Origin: Gordonia insulae
GTDB lineage: Bacteria; Actinomycetota; Actinomycetes; Mycobacteriales; Mycobacteriaceae
Assembly: GCF_003855095.1 (NCBI RefSeq)
Contig: NZ_CP033972.1
Location: 3,720,001 to 3,784,000, forward strand
DNA length: 64,000 nucleotides
Reading direction: 5' to 3'
The translations under genes were made by a program, and so were the position numbers. Numbering within the stretch: position 1 is the first letter of the stretch; every line of letters begins with the position of its first letter. A model generated the notes under the pieces. It was not told the origin of the DNA. It was given only the letters and a program-made list of their open reading frames with translations, and did not search any database. Positions 41,214 to 49,563 of this stretch are shown here, piece after piece.

Positions 41214-42722
41214 CTATCCGGTGGTCAACGGGGTGTAGGTGCGGATGAGCGTGATCAGCGCCGCGTCCTCGGCGGCCGACGCGGTTGCCAGGGATCGTTG
41301 CTGCGCGACGGCGAGTCGTCGGTGCGCCTCGGCGGTCACCGCATGTCTGGGCGCGTCGGACGGGAGTCCGACCCGCCCTGCCGGCGACGTCGCGGTCAGG
41401 ATCGTGTGCAGTTCGGCGGTGACCGCGGCGTGCGGATCGGTCCGCAGCATCCGCTGATAGTCCTCGAGGGCGATCACCGGATTCAATTCCGGTGCGGACC
41501 GCATCTGCGCCGTGAGCGCCCGGATGTGATCACGCGCGGGATGGCGATACGAGAGCTGGTCGAGCCGCGCCAGGATGCGGTGCGCCCGATGCAGGATCGC
41601 GAAACGCGCCATCGACGCATCGAGCTCACGGTAGAGCCCACCGATGCCGGACCGGTCGGCGAGCCAAGCGTTGAGCGCCGCCGCACCGCCGGCGGCGATG
41701 TGCCGGCCGTTGAGCACCCCGTATTCGCCGAGCAGCTCCAGCAGGCGGATCCGCAGCGGGCGGGGGAGGATCGCTTCGGCGGCGGCGTCATCGTTGTCGA
41801 AGACGCGGACGACGTCGAGCCGCGACAGTCCCCGCAGCCCGGCGAGCGCCGCGGCGAGTTGTTCGGTCAGGGCCCCCGTATGACTTGTCTGGGCCATCAG
41901 TCCCGAGATCGGCACCACCGTGTCGACCGTCTCGTTGAGGTGGGTGGCCATGGTGGTGGCGTGCTCCGCCGCATGCGTCAACGGGTCACGCCGGCCGAGT
42001 GCGCCCTCGCCGAAGGAGTCGGCGCGGGAGAGCACCCCCAGCATGGTCAGCGGCGTGAACGGCAGCTGGGAGATGAACTCGACCTCGTCGGCGCGCGGGG
42101 CGGCATCGAAAAGGAACACCGCGGCGTCGGCGTCGACCGATGCCGCACGCGTCTGCTCGAAACCATCGGTGGAGTTTCCCGTCGCTCCGGTCACGTTCCC
42201 CGTCGCTCCGCTCGCCCCGATCACATTCCCCGTCGCTCCGCTCGCCCCGATCATCGCCCGGCGAGTCGCCGAATCGTTGGCTACGGTCAGCGTCGACAGG
42301 CCGGGGGTGTCGATCAGGGTCCGTTGCCGCAATGCGGTCGACGGCAGCCAGCGGTCCACGAACGCGATGTCGGGGGTCTCCAGCGGCAGCCGGATCGACT
42401 CGTGCGGATGCACGGCCACCGGGTGCCGGCGCCCGTCGACCCCGACGACCTCGGCGCGCGACGGCGACCCGTCCTGATAGACGGTGACCACGTTCGTGGC
42501 CTCCAGCGCCGCGGTCTCGGCCACCGGCGCACCGATGAGCGCGTTCACCAGCGTCGACTTCCCCGCCTTGAGGCGCCCGACGATCACCACCCGCGGCGGC
42601 GACCACAAGATGGTGCCGATCGAGTTGGCGTGGGCGATGAGATCCCCACCGAGACCGGCCAATTGGTGCAGGCCGCGGTCGAGAACGGCGTGCACCGGAT
42701 CGACGTTCGGTGGAGTGGTCAC
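41214..42722 (-). CDS. iniC: IniC-like dynamin-family GTPase
   Basis: The 502-residue protein is a bacterial dynamin-like GTPase resembling IniC of the isoniazid-inducible iniBAC operon. It has G1 VIVGRLKAGKSTLVNALIG, an alternative G2, G3 RTLIDTPGLSTL and G4-like VLSRAD. A long helical second half follows (about residues 250-500) with no obvious membrane helix. Directly after G3 the protein carries an insertion of GASGATGN-type repeats encoded by two 30-bp DNA units (42201-42260), in a loop expected near switch II. The GTG at 42722 overlaps the IniA-like stop (GTGA), so the two dynamins are coupled, as needed for a heteromeric pair. The gene name is by analogy. Confidence 0.82.
   Translation of the reverse strand: MTTPPNVDPVHAVLDRGLHQLAGLGGDLIAHANSIGTILWSPPRVVIVGRLKAGKSTLVNALIGAPVAETAALEATNVVTVYQDGSPSRAEVVGVDGRRHPVAVHPHESIRLPLETPDIAFVDRWLPSTALRQRTLIDTPGLSTLTVANDSATRRAMIGASGATGNVIGASGATGNVTGATGNSTDGFEQTRAASVDADAAVFLFDAAPRADEVEFISQLPFTPLTMLGVLSRADSFGEGALGRRDPLTHAAEHATTMATHLNETVDTVVPISGLMAQTSHTGALTEQLAAALAGLRGLSRLDVVRVFDNDDAAAEAILPRPLRIRLLELLGEYGVLNGRHIAAGGAAALNAWLADRSGIGGLYRELDASMARFAILHRAHRILARLDQLSYRHPARDHIRALTAQMRSAPELNPVIALEDYQRMLRTDPHAAVTAELHTILTATSPAGRVGLPSDAPRHAVTAEAHRRLAVAQQRSLATASAAEDAALITLIRTYTPLTTG
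42201..42260. repeat. Two tandem 30-bp repeats inside the IniC-like gene
   Basis: Units 42201-42230 and 42231-42260 share cgtcgctccgctcgcccc at their start and diverge at the tail, with a shorter related 20-bp piece just before (42181-42200). They are in frame (10 codons) and encode the GASGATGN insertion after the DTPG motif. Confidence 0.8.
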
Positions 42723-44554
42723 GGCCGGCCGCCCGCCAGGAGCCGTTCCGCGGCGACGATCCGCTTGTCGACGATCTCCAGATTCGTGGTCAACCGCTGC
42801 GTCGACTTCTCGCGCGCCGCGGCGTCGGCCGATGCCGCCTTCTGCACTTCGCCGATCGTCTTCTGCAGGGTGTCGATGTTGGTGCGCAGGTACTCGCGAT
42901 AGCGGATGACGATCTCCGGGCGCGATTGGGCGACCGCACTTTCCACGAGTCGACCGGTCGCGGCCTTGGTGGTGGCGATCGTCTCGCGCAACCACGTGAG
43001 CAGGTTCGACTTCCCGGCGCGGATCGCCCGGAAGCTGAGATTGATCCCGACCCAGGCGGTTCCGACGACGACACCCACACCCATCAGCGCCGACAACCCG
43101 AGCAACCCGCCCAGCGTCGACGACCCGATCACGCCCATGGTCAGCAGCGTCGGGTCGAGCAGGCCGTGCCGCTTGCTGCCCACCTGATGCGTCTCGATCT
43201 TCTTGTCCTGCATCGACGCGACGATCCGCGAGCTCAGCTCCTCCCACACGGTGGGGTCGTCGCGGAACCGCGGTTCGATGATCGTGTCGTGCAGTCGCTG
43301 CAGGAACCCCGAGAGCGTCTCGGCCATGGCGAGCTGGAGGTCGGTCTGCATGTCGGCGGTGAACTTCTGCGCGCTGCGCCGCAGCACCTCCATGCCGTGG
43401 GTATTGATGAAGGTCGTCCACTTGTCACGCACGTCGTCGAGACGTCGCTCCAGGTCGTCGATCGCCGACTGCCGCAGCAGGGTCAGGTCGCGCGCGAGGT
43501 ACTGCTCCCACTGCCGCGACTGCTCCTGCAGCTCGGTCAGCCGCTCCATGTCGGCGGTCAGGTCCGGCAGCGCCCGCGCACCCGCCTCCACTGCCGCGAG
43601 TTCACGGGTCACCCGTCCGCGCACCACCCGCAGTCCTTCCAGGCAGGTGCGCACGGCGTCGACGTGGGGCAGGGTCGACGCGGCGTCGAGTCGCCGGTCG
43701 ATCTCCGCGCGGAGGGCACCGATGCCGCTCTCGCTCTCCAGCCGGTCACGGATCGCGGGGTCCGCGGATTCGGCGGCCATCACCGCGAGCAGGCTCGACA
43801 CCCCGATCACTGTCACCGGACGCCGCAACTGCTCCGCCAGGAGGCGTTCGTCCTCGGCCACGATCTCGCGCCATCGTCGAAGGTTCTTGTCGGTCTTGGT
43901 GACCGCGACGACCACCGAGTCGACCGTTGCCGCGGACTCCCGCACGAACGCCATCTCGGGTGCCGTGATGGGGCTCGACGCATCACAGACGAGGACCAGT
44001 ACACACGCCTGCTGCGCGGACTGGGCCGCGCGCGTGGCCAATCCGACGTCGAGGCCACCGACCCCAGGGGTGTCGACGAGGGTCACGTCGGACATGCGCC
44101 CCTCGCGTACCGCGATCGCCGCAGCCGTCGGGAGTTCGTCGACCTGAGGATCGCGCACCATCGCACCGCCGATGGTCACCCACTCGGCGAGGTCCGCGGA
44201 CGGCACCGGGCGCGCGCCCGACGGGAAATAGAGCTCGGCGGTGCTGTCGGCCTCGAGGGTGGGGTCGGGGGTGACCCCGACGGAGACCGACGAGGTGACA
44301 TCGACGCCCGCCGGGCACAGATCCCGCTGCCCGATGAGCGCGTTGACCAGTGAACTCTTGCCGCGCTGCACCTCGCCGACGACCACAACGGTGCGCGGCT
44401 GTTCGACCCGGTTCAGCTTGTCGAGCGCGACGTCGGCGAGTGCGTCCATCTGGTACGCGCGCAGCACCTTGACCGACCCGTCGACCACGCGGGCGGCCCC
44501 ATCGTCGGGCGCACGGCCCGACGCCACCCCCTGCGACGCAGGTGTCTCACCCAT
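42719..44554 (-). CDS. iniA: IniA-like dynamin-family GTPase
   Basis: The 611-residue dynamin-like GTPase matches IniA, whose M. smegmatis form is a membrane-fission dynamin tied to isoniazid and ethambutol tolerance. It has G1 VVVGEVQRGKSSLVNALIG, G3 TLVDTPGVGGLD and G4 VAVTKTDK. A helical bundle follows, including the long LTELQEQSRQWEQYLARDL region. Two adjacent hydrophobic segments (LTMGVIGSSTLGGLLGLSAL and MGVGVVVGTAWVGINL, about residues 480-515) form the membrane paddle. The ATG at 44554 has GGAG 8 nt upstream and is preferred over GTG 44563. The start codon lies inside an array of 14-bp tandem repeats, which is unusual. The gene is first of iniA-iniC-hsp70-FHA-ABC on the minus strand. 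Confidence 0.86.
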   Translation of the reverse strand: MGETPASQGVASGRAPDDGAARVVDGSVKVLRAYQMDALADVALDKLNRVEQPRTVVVVGEVQRGKSSLVNALIGQRDLCPAGVDVTSSVSVGVTPDPTLEADSTAELYFPSGARPVPSADLAEWVTIGGAMVRDPQVDELPTAAAIAVREGRMSDVTLVDTPGVGGLDVGLATRAAQSAQQACVLVLVCDASSPITAPEMAFVRESAATVDSVVVAVTKTDKNLRRWREIVAEDERLLAEQLRRPVTVIGVSSLLAVMAAESADPAIRDRLESESGIGALRAEIDRRLDAASTLPHVDAVRTCLEGLRVVRGRVTRELAAVEAGARALPDLTADMERLTELQEQSRQWEQYLARDLTLLRQSAIDDLERRLDDVRDKWTTFINTHGMEVLRRSAQKFTADMQTDLQLAMAETLSGFLQRLHDTIIEPRFRDDPTVWEELSSRIVASMQDKKIETHQVGSKRHGLLDPTLLTMGVIGSSTLGGLLGLSALMGVGVVVGTAWVGINLSFRAIRAGKSNLLTWLRETIATTKAATGRLVESAVAQSRPEIVIRYREYLRTNIDTLQKTIGEVQKAASADAAAREKSTQRLTTNLEIVDKRIVAAERLLAGGRP

Positions 44555-44662
44555 CAGCGCCACTCCATCAGTGCCACTCCATCAGTGCCATTTCCCAGAT
44601 GCCATTTCGCTGCTGCCATTCCCCTGCTGCAATTCCCCAGCTGCAATTCTCCAGCTGCCATT
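44551..44662 (-). repeat. Eight 14-bp tandem repeats over the iniA-like start
   Basis: The 112 bp divide exactly into eight 14-bp units. On the minus strand, from far to near: AATGGCAGCTGGAG, AATTGCAGCTGGGG, AATTGCAGCAGGGG, AATGGCAGCAGCGA, AATGGCATCTGGGA, AATGGCACTGATGG, AGTGGCACTGATGG, AGTGGCGCTGATGG. Each holds a near start codon and many hold a purine-rich Shine-Dalgarno-like run. The last unit contains the probable start codon at 44554. Confidence 0.88.
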
Positions 44663-44948
44663 CCCCGAGGTCGACTGTCTCGGACCTCAGCAGAACACGG
44701 ATCACCGTCGGTGTGCAGCAACAAGTCCCTCACAGTACCGGGGGCCGCGCGCGGCGTCGTCCGGCCGGACGACACGGACCATTCCGGCCGCCGGTGCACT
44801 AACGTGCAGGTCGAGCGCCTGAACCAGACGGCTCGGCGACCCGGGAACTTTTCCGGGCGACCGCAGCATCCAATCCACGTCGGCACGGTGTCCGGCGCCC
44901 GGGGCACCGAGCCCGCTCCCGGGGCAGGCGAGAGGGGAAGACGGTCAG
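44663..44948. other. Divergent intergenic gap with no gene seen
   Basis: The rest of the gap between the iniA-like gene and the lipoprotein gene holds no supported gene. A minus-strand TACTGT at about 44733 could be a -10 for the dynamin operon, but a -35 is not clear. A purine-rich GAGAGGGGAAG just before 44949 serves the lipoprotein gene. Confidence 0.3.
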
Positions 44949-46217
44949 ATGAAGAGTTGGCAGCCGGCAGTGCGCTGGATGGGAATCGCCGCAGCAGCAG
45001 CCGTGATCGCAGGATGCACCACGAACGGTGAGGCGACCAGCGTCGACGCCGCCGGCGCGGCCGGATCGTCGTCGGCCGCCGACCCCTCGGTCGACGTGGC
45101 CGCGCTCGACACCGGCAACTACCCGACCAGCCCGCGACCGGCGTTCGGCACGGCCACCCAGGACGACATCCTGCAGATCGAGGGTCAGCGAATGGCCCAG
45201 TTCATCGTCGTGCCGTTCGAGATCGACCCCGATCTGACGAACACCAAGATGCCGACCATGGTGATCACCGGCCAGAACAATCTGAAGGGCGTCCTCAGCG
45301 ATCGGCCGGCAACCGTGCCGGCGAACAAAGCACTGGTCGGCGGATTCGTGACGACGGCGTCGACCCAGTCCGCCCGCGACCAGAGCTCGATCAACAACAT
45401 GGTGGTCCGCTACCTGACCCCGGCCGATGCGAAAGCCGCAGCCGAACAGATGGCCGCGGCAATGGTCGGCCCGGGCACCACGCGCACGACGCTGCCGGGC
45501 CTGCCGGACACCCTGGTCCTCCGCAGCGATGAGGGTGGCAGTCCGAAGATGATCGCGTTCACCGCGCACAACAACTACGTGCTGTATCAGTGGCTCAAGA
45601 CCCCACCGGAGAAGCAGGCCGAACTCGAGCCGACGATCCGCAAGGCGATCGGATTGCAGACCACACTCATCGACCAGTTCCCCGCCACCCCCACCAAGGC
45701 GGAGGCAGCGGCTCGCGGCATCCCGGGTCGCAGCCTGCCGGTCATCGACCAGAACCACGTGCTGATCTATGCGCTGCCGTACACCGACGAGGAGATGCGC
45801 GACGCGAAGAAGTTCGTTCCCGGGGCCAGCGTCCGCGCCGTCTACGGTCCGCGCGGGATCGCGCACATGAGTTCCGACCCCGTCACCGACTACAGCGTCC
45901 TCACCAAGGTGGGGTCCACCGCCAACGCGGTCGAACGGTCCACCGTCTACCGCGCCGAGACGCCCGAGGGTGCCACGTCGATCGTCGACACGTTCCTGGC
46001 ATCGAACCGCAGCAAGGGATGGTCCGACGTGGCGAGCCCGGCCGGGCTCCCCAACGCCAAGTGCCAGACCATCTCCCGCAACGGTGTCCGCTACTTCTGC
46101 ATCGTCCAGAAGGGCCGGTACGTCGGCTCGGTCAGCTCTGACCGGCCGGATGACGCCCACAAGCAGATCTCCGCGCAGTACGTGATCCTGACGAAGGCGG
46201 ATCAGGACGCGCACTAA
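44949..46217 (+). CDS. DUF7373-like lipoprotein
   Basis: The 422-residue product is an exported lipoprotein. It begins with a basic/hydrophobic signal (WMGIAAAAAVIAGC) that ends at lipobox VIAGC, followed by TTNGEATS. The mature part is about 400 residues with two similar halves, each carrying a strand-rich section such as YPTSPRPAFGTATQDDIL and later LPYTDEEMRDAKKFVPGA. Close to the end NAKCQTISRNGVRYFCIVQKG gives a Cys pair. It resembles the DUF7373 family of Mycobacteriales lipoproteins; the function is unknown. The ATG at 44949 has GAGAGGGGAAG upstream. It precedes the PGRP amidase by 125 bp in the same direction, so the pair may share envelope roles. Confidence 0.72.
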   Translation: MKSWQPAVRWMGIAAAAAVIAGCTTNGEATSVDAAGAAGSSSAADPSVDVAALDTGNYPTSPRPAFGTATQDDILQIEGQRMAQFIVVPFEIDPDLTNTKMPTMVITGQNNLKGVLSDRPATVPANKALVGGFVTTASTQSARDQSSINNMVVRYLTPADAKAAAEQMAAAMVGPGTTRTTLPGLPDTLVLRSDEGGSPKMIAFTAHNNYVLYQWLKTPPEKQAELEPTIRKAIGLQTTLIDQFPATPTKAEAAARGIPGRSLPVIDQNHVLIYALPYTDEEMRDAKKFVPGASVRAVYGPRGIAHMSSDPVTDYSVLTKVGSTANAVERSTVYRAETPEGATSIVDTFLASNRSKGWSDVASPAGLPNAKCQTISRNGVRYFCIVQKGRYVGSVSSDRPDDAHKQISAQYVILTKADQDAH

Positions 46218-46234
46218 GGTGACCGCAGACCGGA

Positions 46235-46252
46235 ATCACACTCATCACACAG
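46235..46252 (+). promoter_or_regulatory. Two 9-bp direct repeats (ATCACACTC ATCACACAG), possibly MtrA-like
   Basis: Two adjoining 9-mers ATCACACTC and ATCACACAG lie about 90 bp before the amidase start. They are followed by weaker related pieces (gataacaac, gcatcacga, gttaccgc) through 46288. They have the TCACA core and 9-bp phasing reported for MtrA sites but are less regular than the set at 33214-33249. Confidence 0.35.
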
Positions 46253-46342
46253 GCCTCACTAGATAACAACCGCATCACGAGTTACCGCGTCTCGGCGCGC
46301 GGCGTGGCTCCGGACGTCGTCGACCCACCACGATGGCGAACC

Positions 46343-47818
46343 ATGCGCCGACTTCGCCCCAGCCATCGCCCCAGGCCGTCACTCGTCCTCGCCGCCGTCG
46401 CCGCATCGATCATCGCGACCCCGTTCGCCGTCGTGCTCGCGGGTTCCGATCCCAGGTCCACCGATCGGCATCGCGACCTGCCCGCCACCTCGATCGATCA
46501 GGTGGGGCTCGCCGATCTGGCGACGGCGGTCGTCGACGTCGCAGAATCGGGCCTGTCCGCCGCCGGGGTCCGGTTGCCCGAGATCGACCCCAACACGTTC
46601 GGACTGCCCGACGTCCCGGACCTCGAGGAACCGTCGGGGCCACAACCGGCGGCCGGGGACGGTGCGGCACCGGCCGACACGGGGAAGCCGGAGGCTGCTC
46701 CGCGGATGGCCGATGGACGTCCGGTCGGAGCCGCGGTCAAGCACCTCGTCCGCGACACCCCGCTGAAGATGGTGGCGTTCACCTGGGATCAGGCGGTCGA
46801 CGCATCGATGCTGTTGCGCGCCAAGAAGAAGGACGGCAATTGGGGCGAGTGGATCGAGCTGGAGCCGGTGGACAGCGGGCGACCCGTCACCCGCGAGCAC
46901 CCGATGGGCACGGAACCGGTGTGGGTGGGTGACGCCACGGAGGTCCAGGTCGCGATGACCGACGACGGCCTGGCCATCCCGGCCGCCGAACCGCAGGGCG
47001 GCGGTCTCGCCGAACTCGGCATCGGTACCGCGAGCACGGTGATCAAGACCCTGCTGACCACCGCGATGTCCGCGGTGAAGGCGACGCTGATCAGTCCGGA
47101 AAGCCTTCTGTCGCTGGGCTCGTCATTGCTGACGCCGCTGCTCGGTGGCCCCTCGGTGGTGGCACGCGCTCAATGGGGTGCCGACGAATCGGTGCGGTGT
47201 TCGCAGCCGACCTACTCGCCGACGACGCGCGCCGCGATCGTGCACCACACCGCGGGCAGCAACGACTACACCCCGGAACAGTCGGCCGAGATCGTGCGCG
47301 GCATCTACGCCTATCACGCCCGCACACTGAACTGGTGCGACATCGGCTACCACGTGCTGGTCGACAAGTACGGGCAGATCTTCGAAGGGGCGTTCGGCGG
47401 ACTCGACCGTAACGTCGAGGGCACGCACACCGGCGGGTTCAACAAGTCGACCGTCGGGGTGTCGATGATCGGCAACCTCGACCAGGTGGCGCCGACCACC
47501 CCGATGGTCTCCGCCGTCGCGAGGTTCCTCCGCTGGCGGCTCGGCAAGGCCGGGGTGAATCCCGCAAGTGTCTCCCAGCTGACTGCGGAACCGTTCTCCG
47601 ACAGCAAGTTCCCCGCCGGCGCGATGACCAGTCTGCCGACGATCAGCGGGCACCGCGACTACAACAACACCAGCTGCCCCGGCGAACTCGGGTACGCCGC
47701 GCTGGCACCGATCCGGGCGATGGTCGGGGGCGCGGCTCCGTCGGAGCCGCCGCCGGCCTCACCGGCACCTCCGGCCCCGGCACCCGCTGCGCCTGCCCCG
47801 GTGGCCGCCGCGCCCTGA
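46343..47818 (+). CDS. Exported N-acetylmuramoyl-L-alanine amidase (PGRP domain, Rv3811-like)
   Basis: The 491-residue protein has a signal sequence with core LVLAAVAASIIATPFAVVLA and a variable Pro/Gly-rich region to about residue 100. A beta-rich module follows with VKHLVRDTPLKMVAFTWDQA. The C-terminal half is a peptidoglycan-recognition/amidase_2 domain: RAQWGADESVRC, AAIVHHTAGSND with zinc ligand His, CDIGYHVLVDKYGQIFEGAFGG, and SGHRDYNNTSCPGELG with the second His and Cys zinc ligands. It cleaves the lactyl-peptide bond of peptidoglycan. The tail is Pro/Ala-rich. ATG 46343 is chosen because the signal peptide begins there; a GTG at 46304 is in frame. M. tuberculosis Rv3811 has the same position and architecture. 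Confidence 0.9.
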   Translation: MRRLRPSHRPRPSLVLAAVAASIIATPFAVVLAGSDPRSTDRHRDLPATSIDQVGLADLATAVVDVAESGLSAAGVRLPEIDPNTFGLPDVPDLEEPSGPQPAAGDGAAPADTGKPEAAPRMADGRPVGAAVKHLVRDTPLKMVAFTWDQAVDASMLLRAKKKDGNWGEWIELEPVDSGRPVTREHPMGTEPVWVGDATEVQVAMTDDGLAIPAAEPQGGGLAELGIGTASTVIKTLLTTAMSAVKATLISPESLLSLGSSLLTPLLGGPSVVARAQWGADESVRCSQPTYSPTTRAAIVHHTAGSNDYTPEQSAEIVRGIYAYHARTLNWCDIGYHVLVDKYGQIFEGAFGGLDRNVEGTHTGGFNKSTVGVSMIGNLDQVAPTTPMVSAVARFLRWRLGKAGVNPASVSQLTAEPFSDSKFPAGAMTSLPTISGHRDYNNTSCPGELGYAALAPIRAMVGGAAPSEPPPASPAPPAPAPAAPAPVAAAP

Positions 47819-47871
47819 GATCCGGGCCCCGCCGTAACACGGAACTCCCGTTGTCAGAGTTCGGTTCGGCC

Positions 47872-48744
47872 CTACCCGAACCACCGCTCCAACACCCGCG
47901 CCACACCGTGCTCGTTGTTGCCGACGGTGATCTCGTCGGCGGCGGCCAGGGCGGCCGGGTGCCCGTGCGACATCGCGACACCGTGGTCCGCCCAGGTGAG
48001 CATCTCGACGTCGTTGGGCATGTCGCCGAACGCGACGGTCGCGTCCGCCGACAGCCCGACCAGTCCGACGAGCTCCGCGAGACCGGCGGCCTTGTGCGTA
48101 TCGGGCATCGACAGTTCGATCAGCCCGTTGTCGGTGGAGAAGGTGATCTGCGCGAGTCCCCCGACCGCGTCCCTGAGCCGGGCGGCCATCTCATCGCTGC
48201 GCATATCCGGCTGCCGGACAAGGAGTTTGACGGCGGGCTCGGCGTACACGTCGTCGTCGCCGACCTCGATGTGATCCGGGTTGAGCCAGGCGTGCCGGTA
48301 ACCGGCGGTGGCGACGAACGGCAGCGTCGCGGCGTCGTGTGCCGACCGTCCGGCGCGTTCGGCGGCGATCCCGCATCCCGGGATCTGGCTGTAGGCGCGC
48401 TCGACGAGCTTCTCCAGGATGTCGGGATCCAAAGTCGCCGCAGACAACACGCGGTCGTGCTCGACGTCGTAGAGGATGGCGCCGTTCGCGCAGACCGCGT
48501 ACCGCACCCGTGCCGGCGTGCCCTCGAACTGGTCGGTGATCTCGGCGATCCAGCGCGGCGGGCGGCCGGTGGCGAGGACGAACTCCGACCCGGCGCCCAG
48601 CGCGGCACCGATGACGTCGATGGTACGGCGTGACACCCGGTTCTCGTCATCGATGAGGGTGCCGTCGACGTCGCTGGCGATCAGCGTTGGGGGACCGAAA
48701 TCGGTTGCACTGGAATTGTTTTGCTGGCCTTCGGGCGCGCTCAA
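47872..48744 (-). CDS. HAD superfamily hydrolase, Cof-type (Rv3813c-like)
   Basis: The 290-residue protein is a Cof-type (HAD-IIB) phosphatase. Motif I SDVDGTLIDD (nucleophile Asp) is near the start, motif II VLATGRPP follows, and motifs III-IV are at the end in VAFGDMPNDVEML. A C2-type cap domain lies between. Cof enzymes act on sugar phosphates, FMN or pyridoxal phosphate; the substrate is not evident. The best supported start is a TTG at 48744, which overlaps the upstream acyltransferase stop as TTGA. No ATG or GTG lies between it and motif I, so the TTG is needed for the conserved fold. Synteny with Rv3813c next to Rv3814c-Rv3816c acyltransferases supports the identification. Confidence 0.88.
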   Translation of the reverse strand: MSAPEGQQNNSSATDFGPPTLIASDVDGTLIDDENRVSRRTIDVIGAALGAGSEFVLATGRPPRWIAEITDQFEGTPARVRYAVCANGAILYDVEHDRVLSAATLDPDILEKLVERAYSQIPGCGIAAERAGRSAHDAATLPFVATAGYRHAWLNPDHIEVGDDDVYAEPAVKLLVRQPDMRSDEMAARLRDAVGGLAQITFSTDNGLIELSMPDTHKAAGLAELVGLVGLSADATVAFGDMPNDVEMLTWADHGVAMSHGHPAALAAADEITVGNNEHGVARVLERWFG

Positions 48745-49514
48745 CGCCCTTCCTGCGCTCTCTGCGCGCGGGCTGCGGCCTTCTCGGCGGCTTCGGCATC
48801 CTCGATCACGTGCGCCTCCTCTGGCGTCGGTGCGGACCCGCCCAACCGCGCCGGTACCCAGAAGGCGCCGGCGGGATGCGGTCCGTACGACTCCTGCACC
48901 TCGTGCAGGAGGGTGGTCATGGTGTCGCGCAGGCGGGCCGTCGCCGCCTCCGCGTTCTCGTCGGTCCCCACCGAGAACGGCGTGCCGTAGCGCACCGACA
49001 CCGGGATGCGGGCACGCCCCATCCGGCGGTTGCCGGGCGCGGTCTTGGTCCACTGCCGCTGCGCGCCCCACACCACCGACGGGACGATGGGGACGCGCGC
49101 CTCGGCCGCCATCCGGACTGCACCGGTCTTGAACTCCTTGAGTTCGAAGCTGCGACTGATGGTGGCCTCCGGATACACCGCGACGATCTCGCCCTCACGC
49201 AGCCGCGACACCGCCGCCTGATACGCCTCCGACCCCATCGACCGATCCACCGGGACGGTCTTCGTGTGGTTGACCAGGAAGCGCATGATCGCGATGTCCA
49301 TCACCTCGGACTTGATCATGTACCGGGTGCGACGGCCCGCCTGATAGATCCCGAGCGCGGCCGGCAGGAAGTCGGTGTAGGCGGTGTGGTTGACGGTCAG
49401 CACCGCGCCGCCGGTGTCCGGGATGTTCTCGAGACCCGCGAACCGCAGGTCCAGTCCCTGCGCACGGACCAGGCCGTGCGCAATGATCTCGAGCGTCCGG
49501 TAGACCGGTTCCAT
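48741..49514 (-). CDS. 1-acylglycerol-3-phosphate acyltransferase family protein
   Basis: The 257-residue protein is a PlsC-type acyltransferase. Its catalytic block is VNHTAYTDFLPAAL (HX4D), followed by the phosphate-binding region in AVYPEATISRSFEL and PIVPSVVWGAQRQW. PlsC enzymes acylate lysophosphatidate at sn-2 at the inner membrane face; relatives in this locus may act on lipids of the envelope. The ATG at 49514 (MEPVYRT) matches the start of the downstream-to-upstream neighbour at 50331 (MEPVYDT). The last about 20 residues are Ala/Glu-rich. It is one of two adjacent paralogues, equivalent to the Rv3814c-Rv3816c group. A 50-bp gap separates it from the upstream paralogue and its stop overlaps the HAD gene. 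Confidence 0.9.
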   Translation of the reverse strand: MEPVYRTLEIIAHGLVRAQGLDLRFAGLENIPDTGGAVLTVNHTAYTDFLPAALGIYQAGRRTRYMIKSEVMDIAIMRFLVNHTKTVPVDRSMGSEAYQAAVSRLREGEIVAVYPEATISRSFELKEFKTGAVRMAAEARVPIVPSVVWGAQRQWTKTAPGNRRMGRARIPVSVRYGTPFSVGTDENAEAATARLRDTMTTLLHEVQESYGPHPAGAFWVPARLGGSAPTPEEAHVIEDAEAAEKAAARAQRAQEGR

Positions 49515-49563
49515 ACCGCCAAGCCTAACCGGGCAGCTCCGACCGACAGTCGCACATCGCGCG

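Noticed and set aside
44554..44907. 117-codon minus-strand frame upstream of the iniA-like gene
   Set aside because: Its end is simply translated 14-bp repeats; no ribosome site or family features, so the region is left as non-coding.
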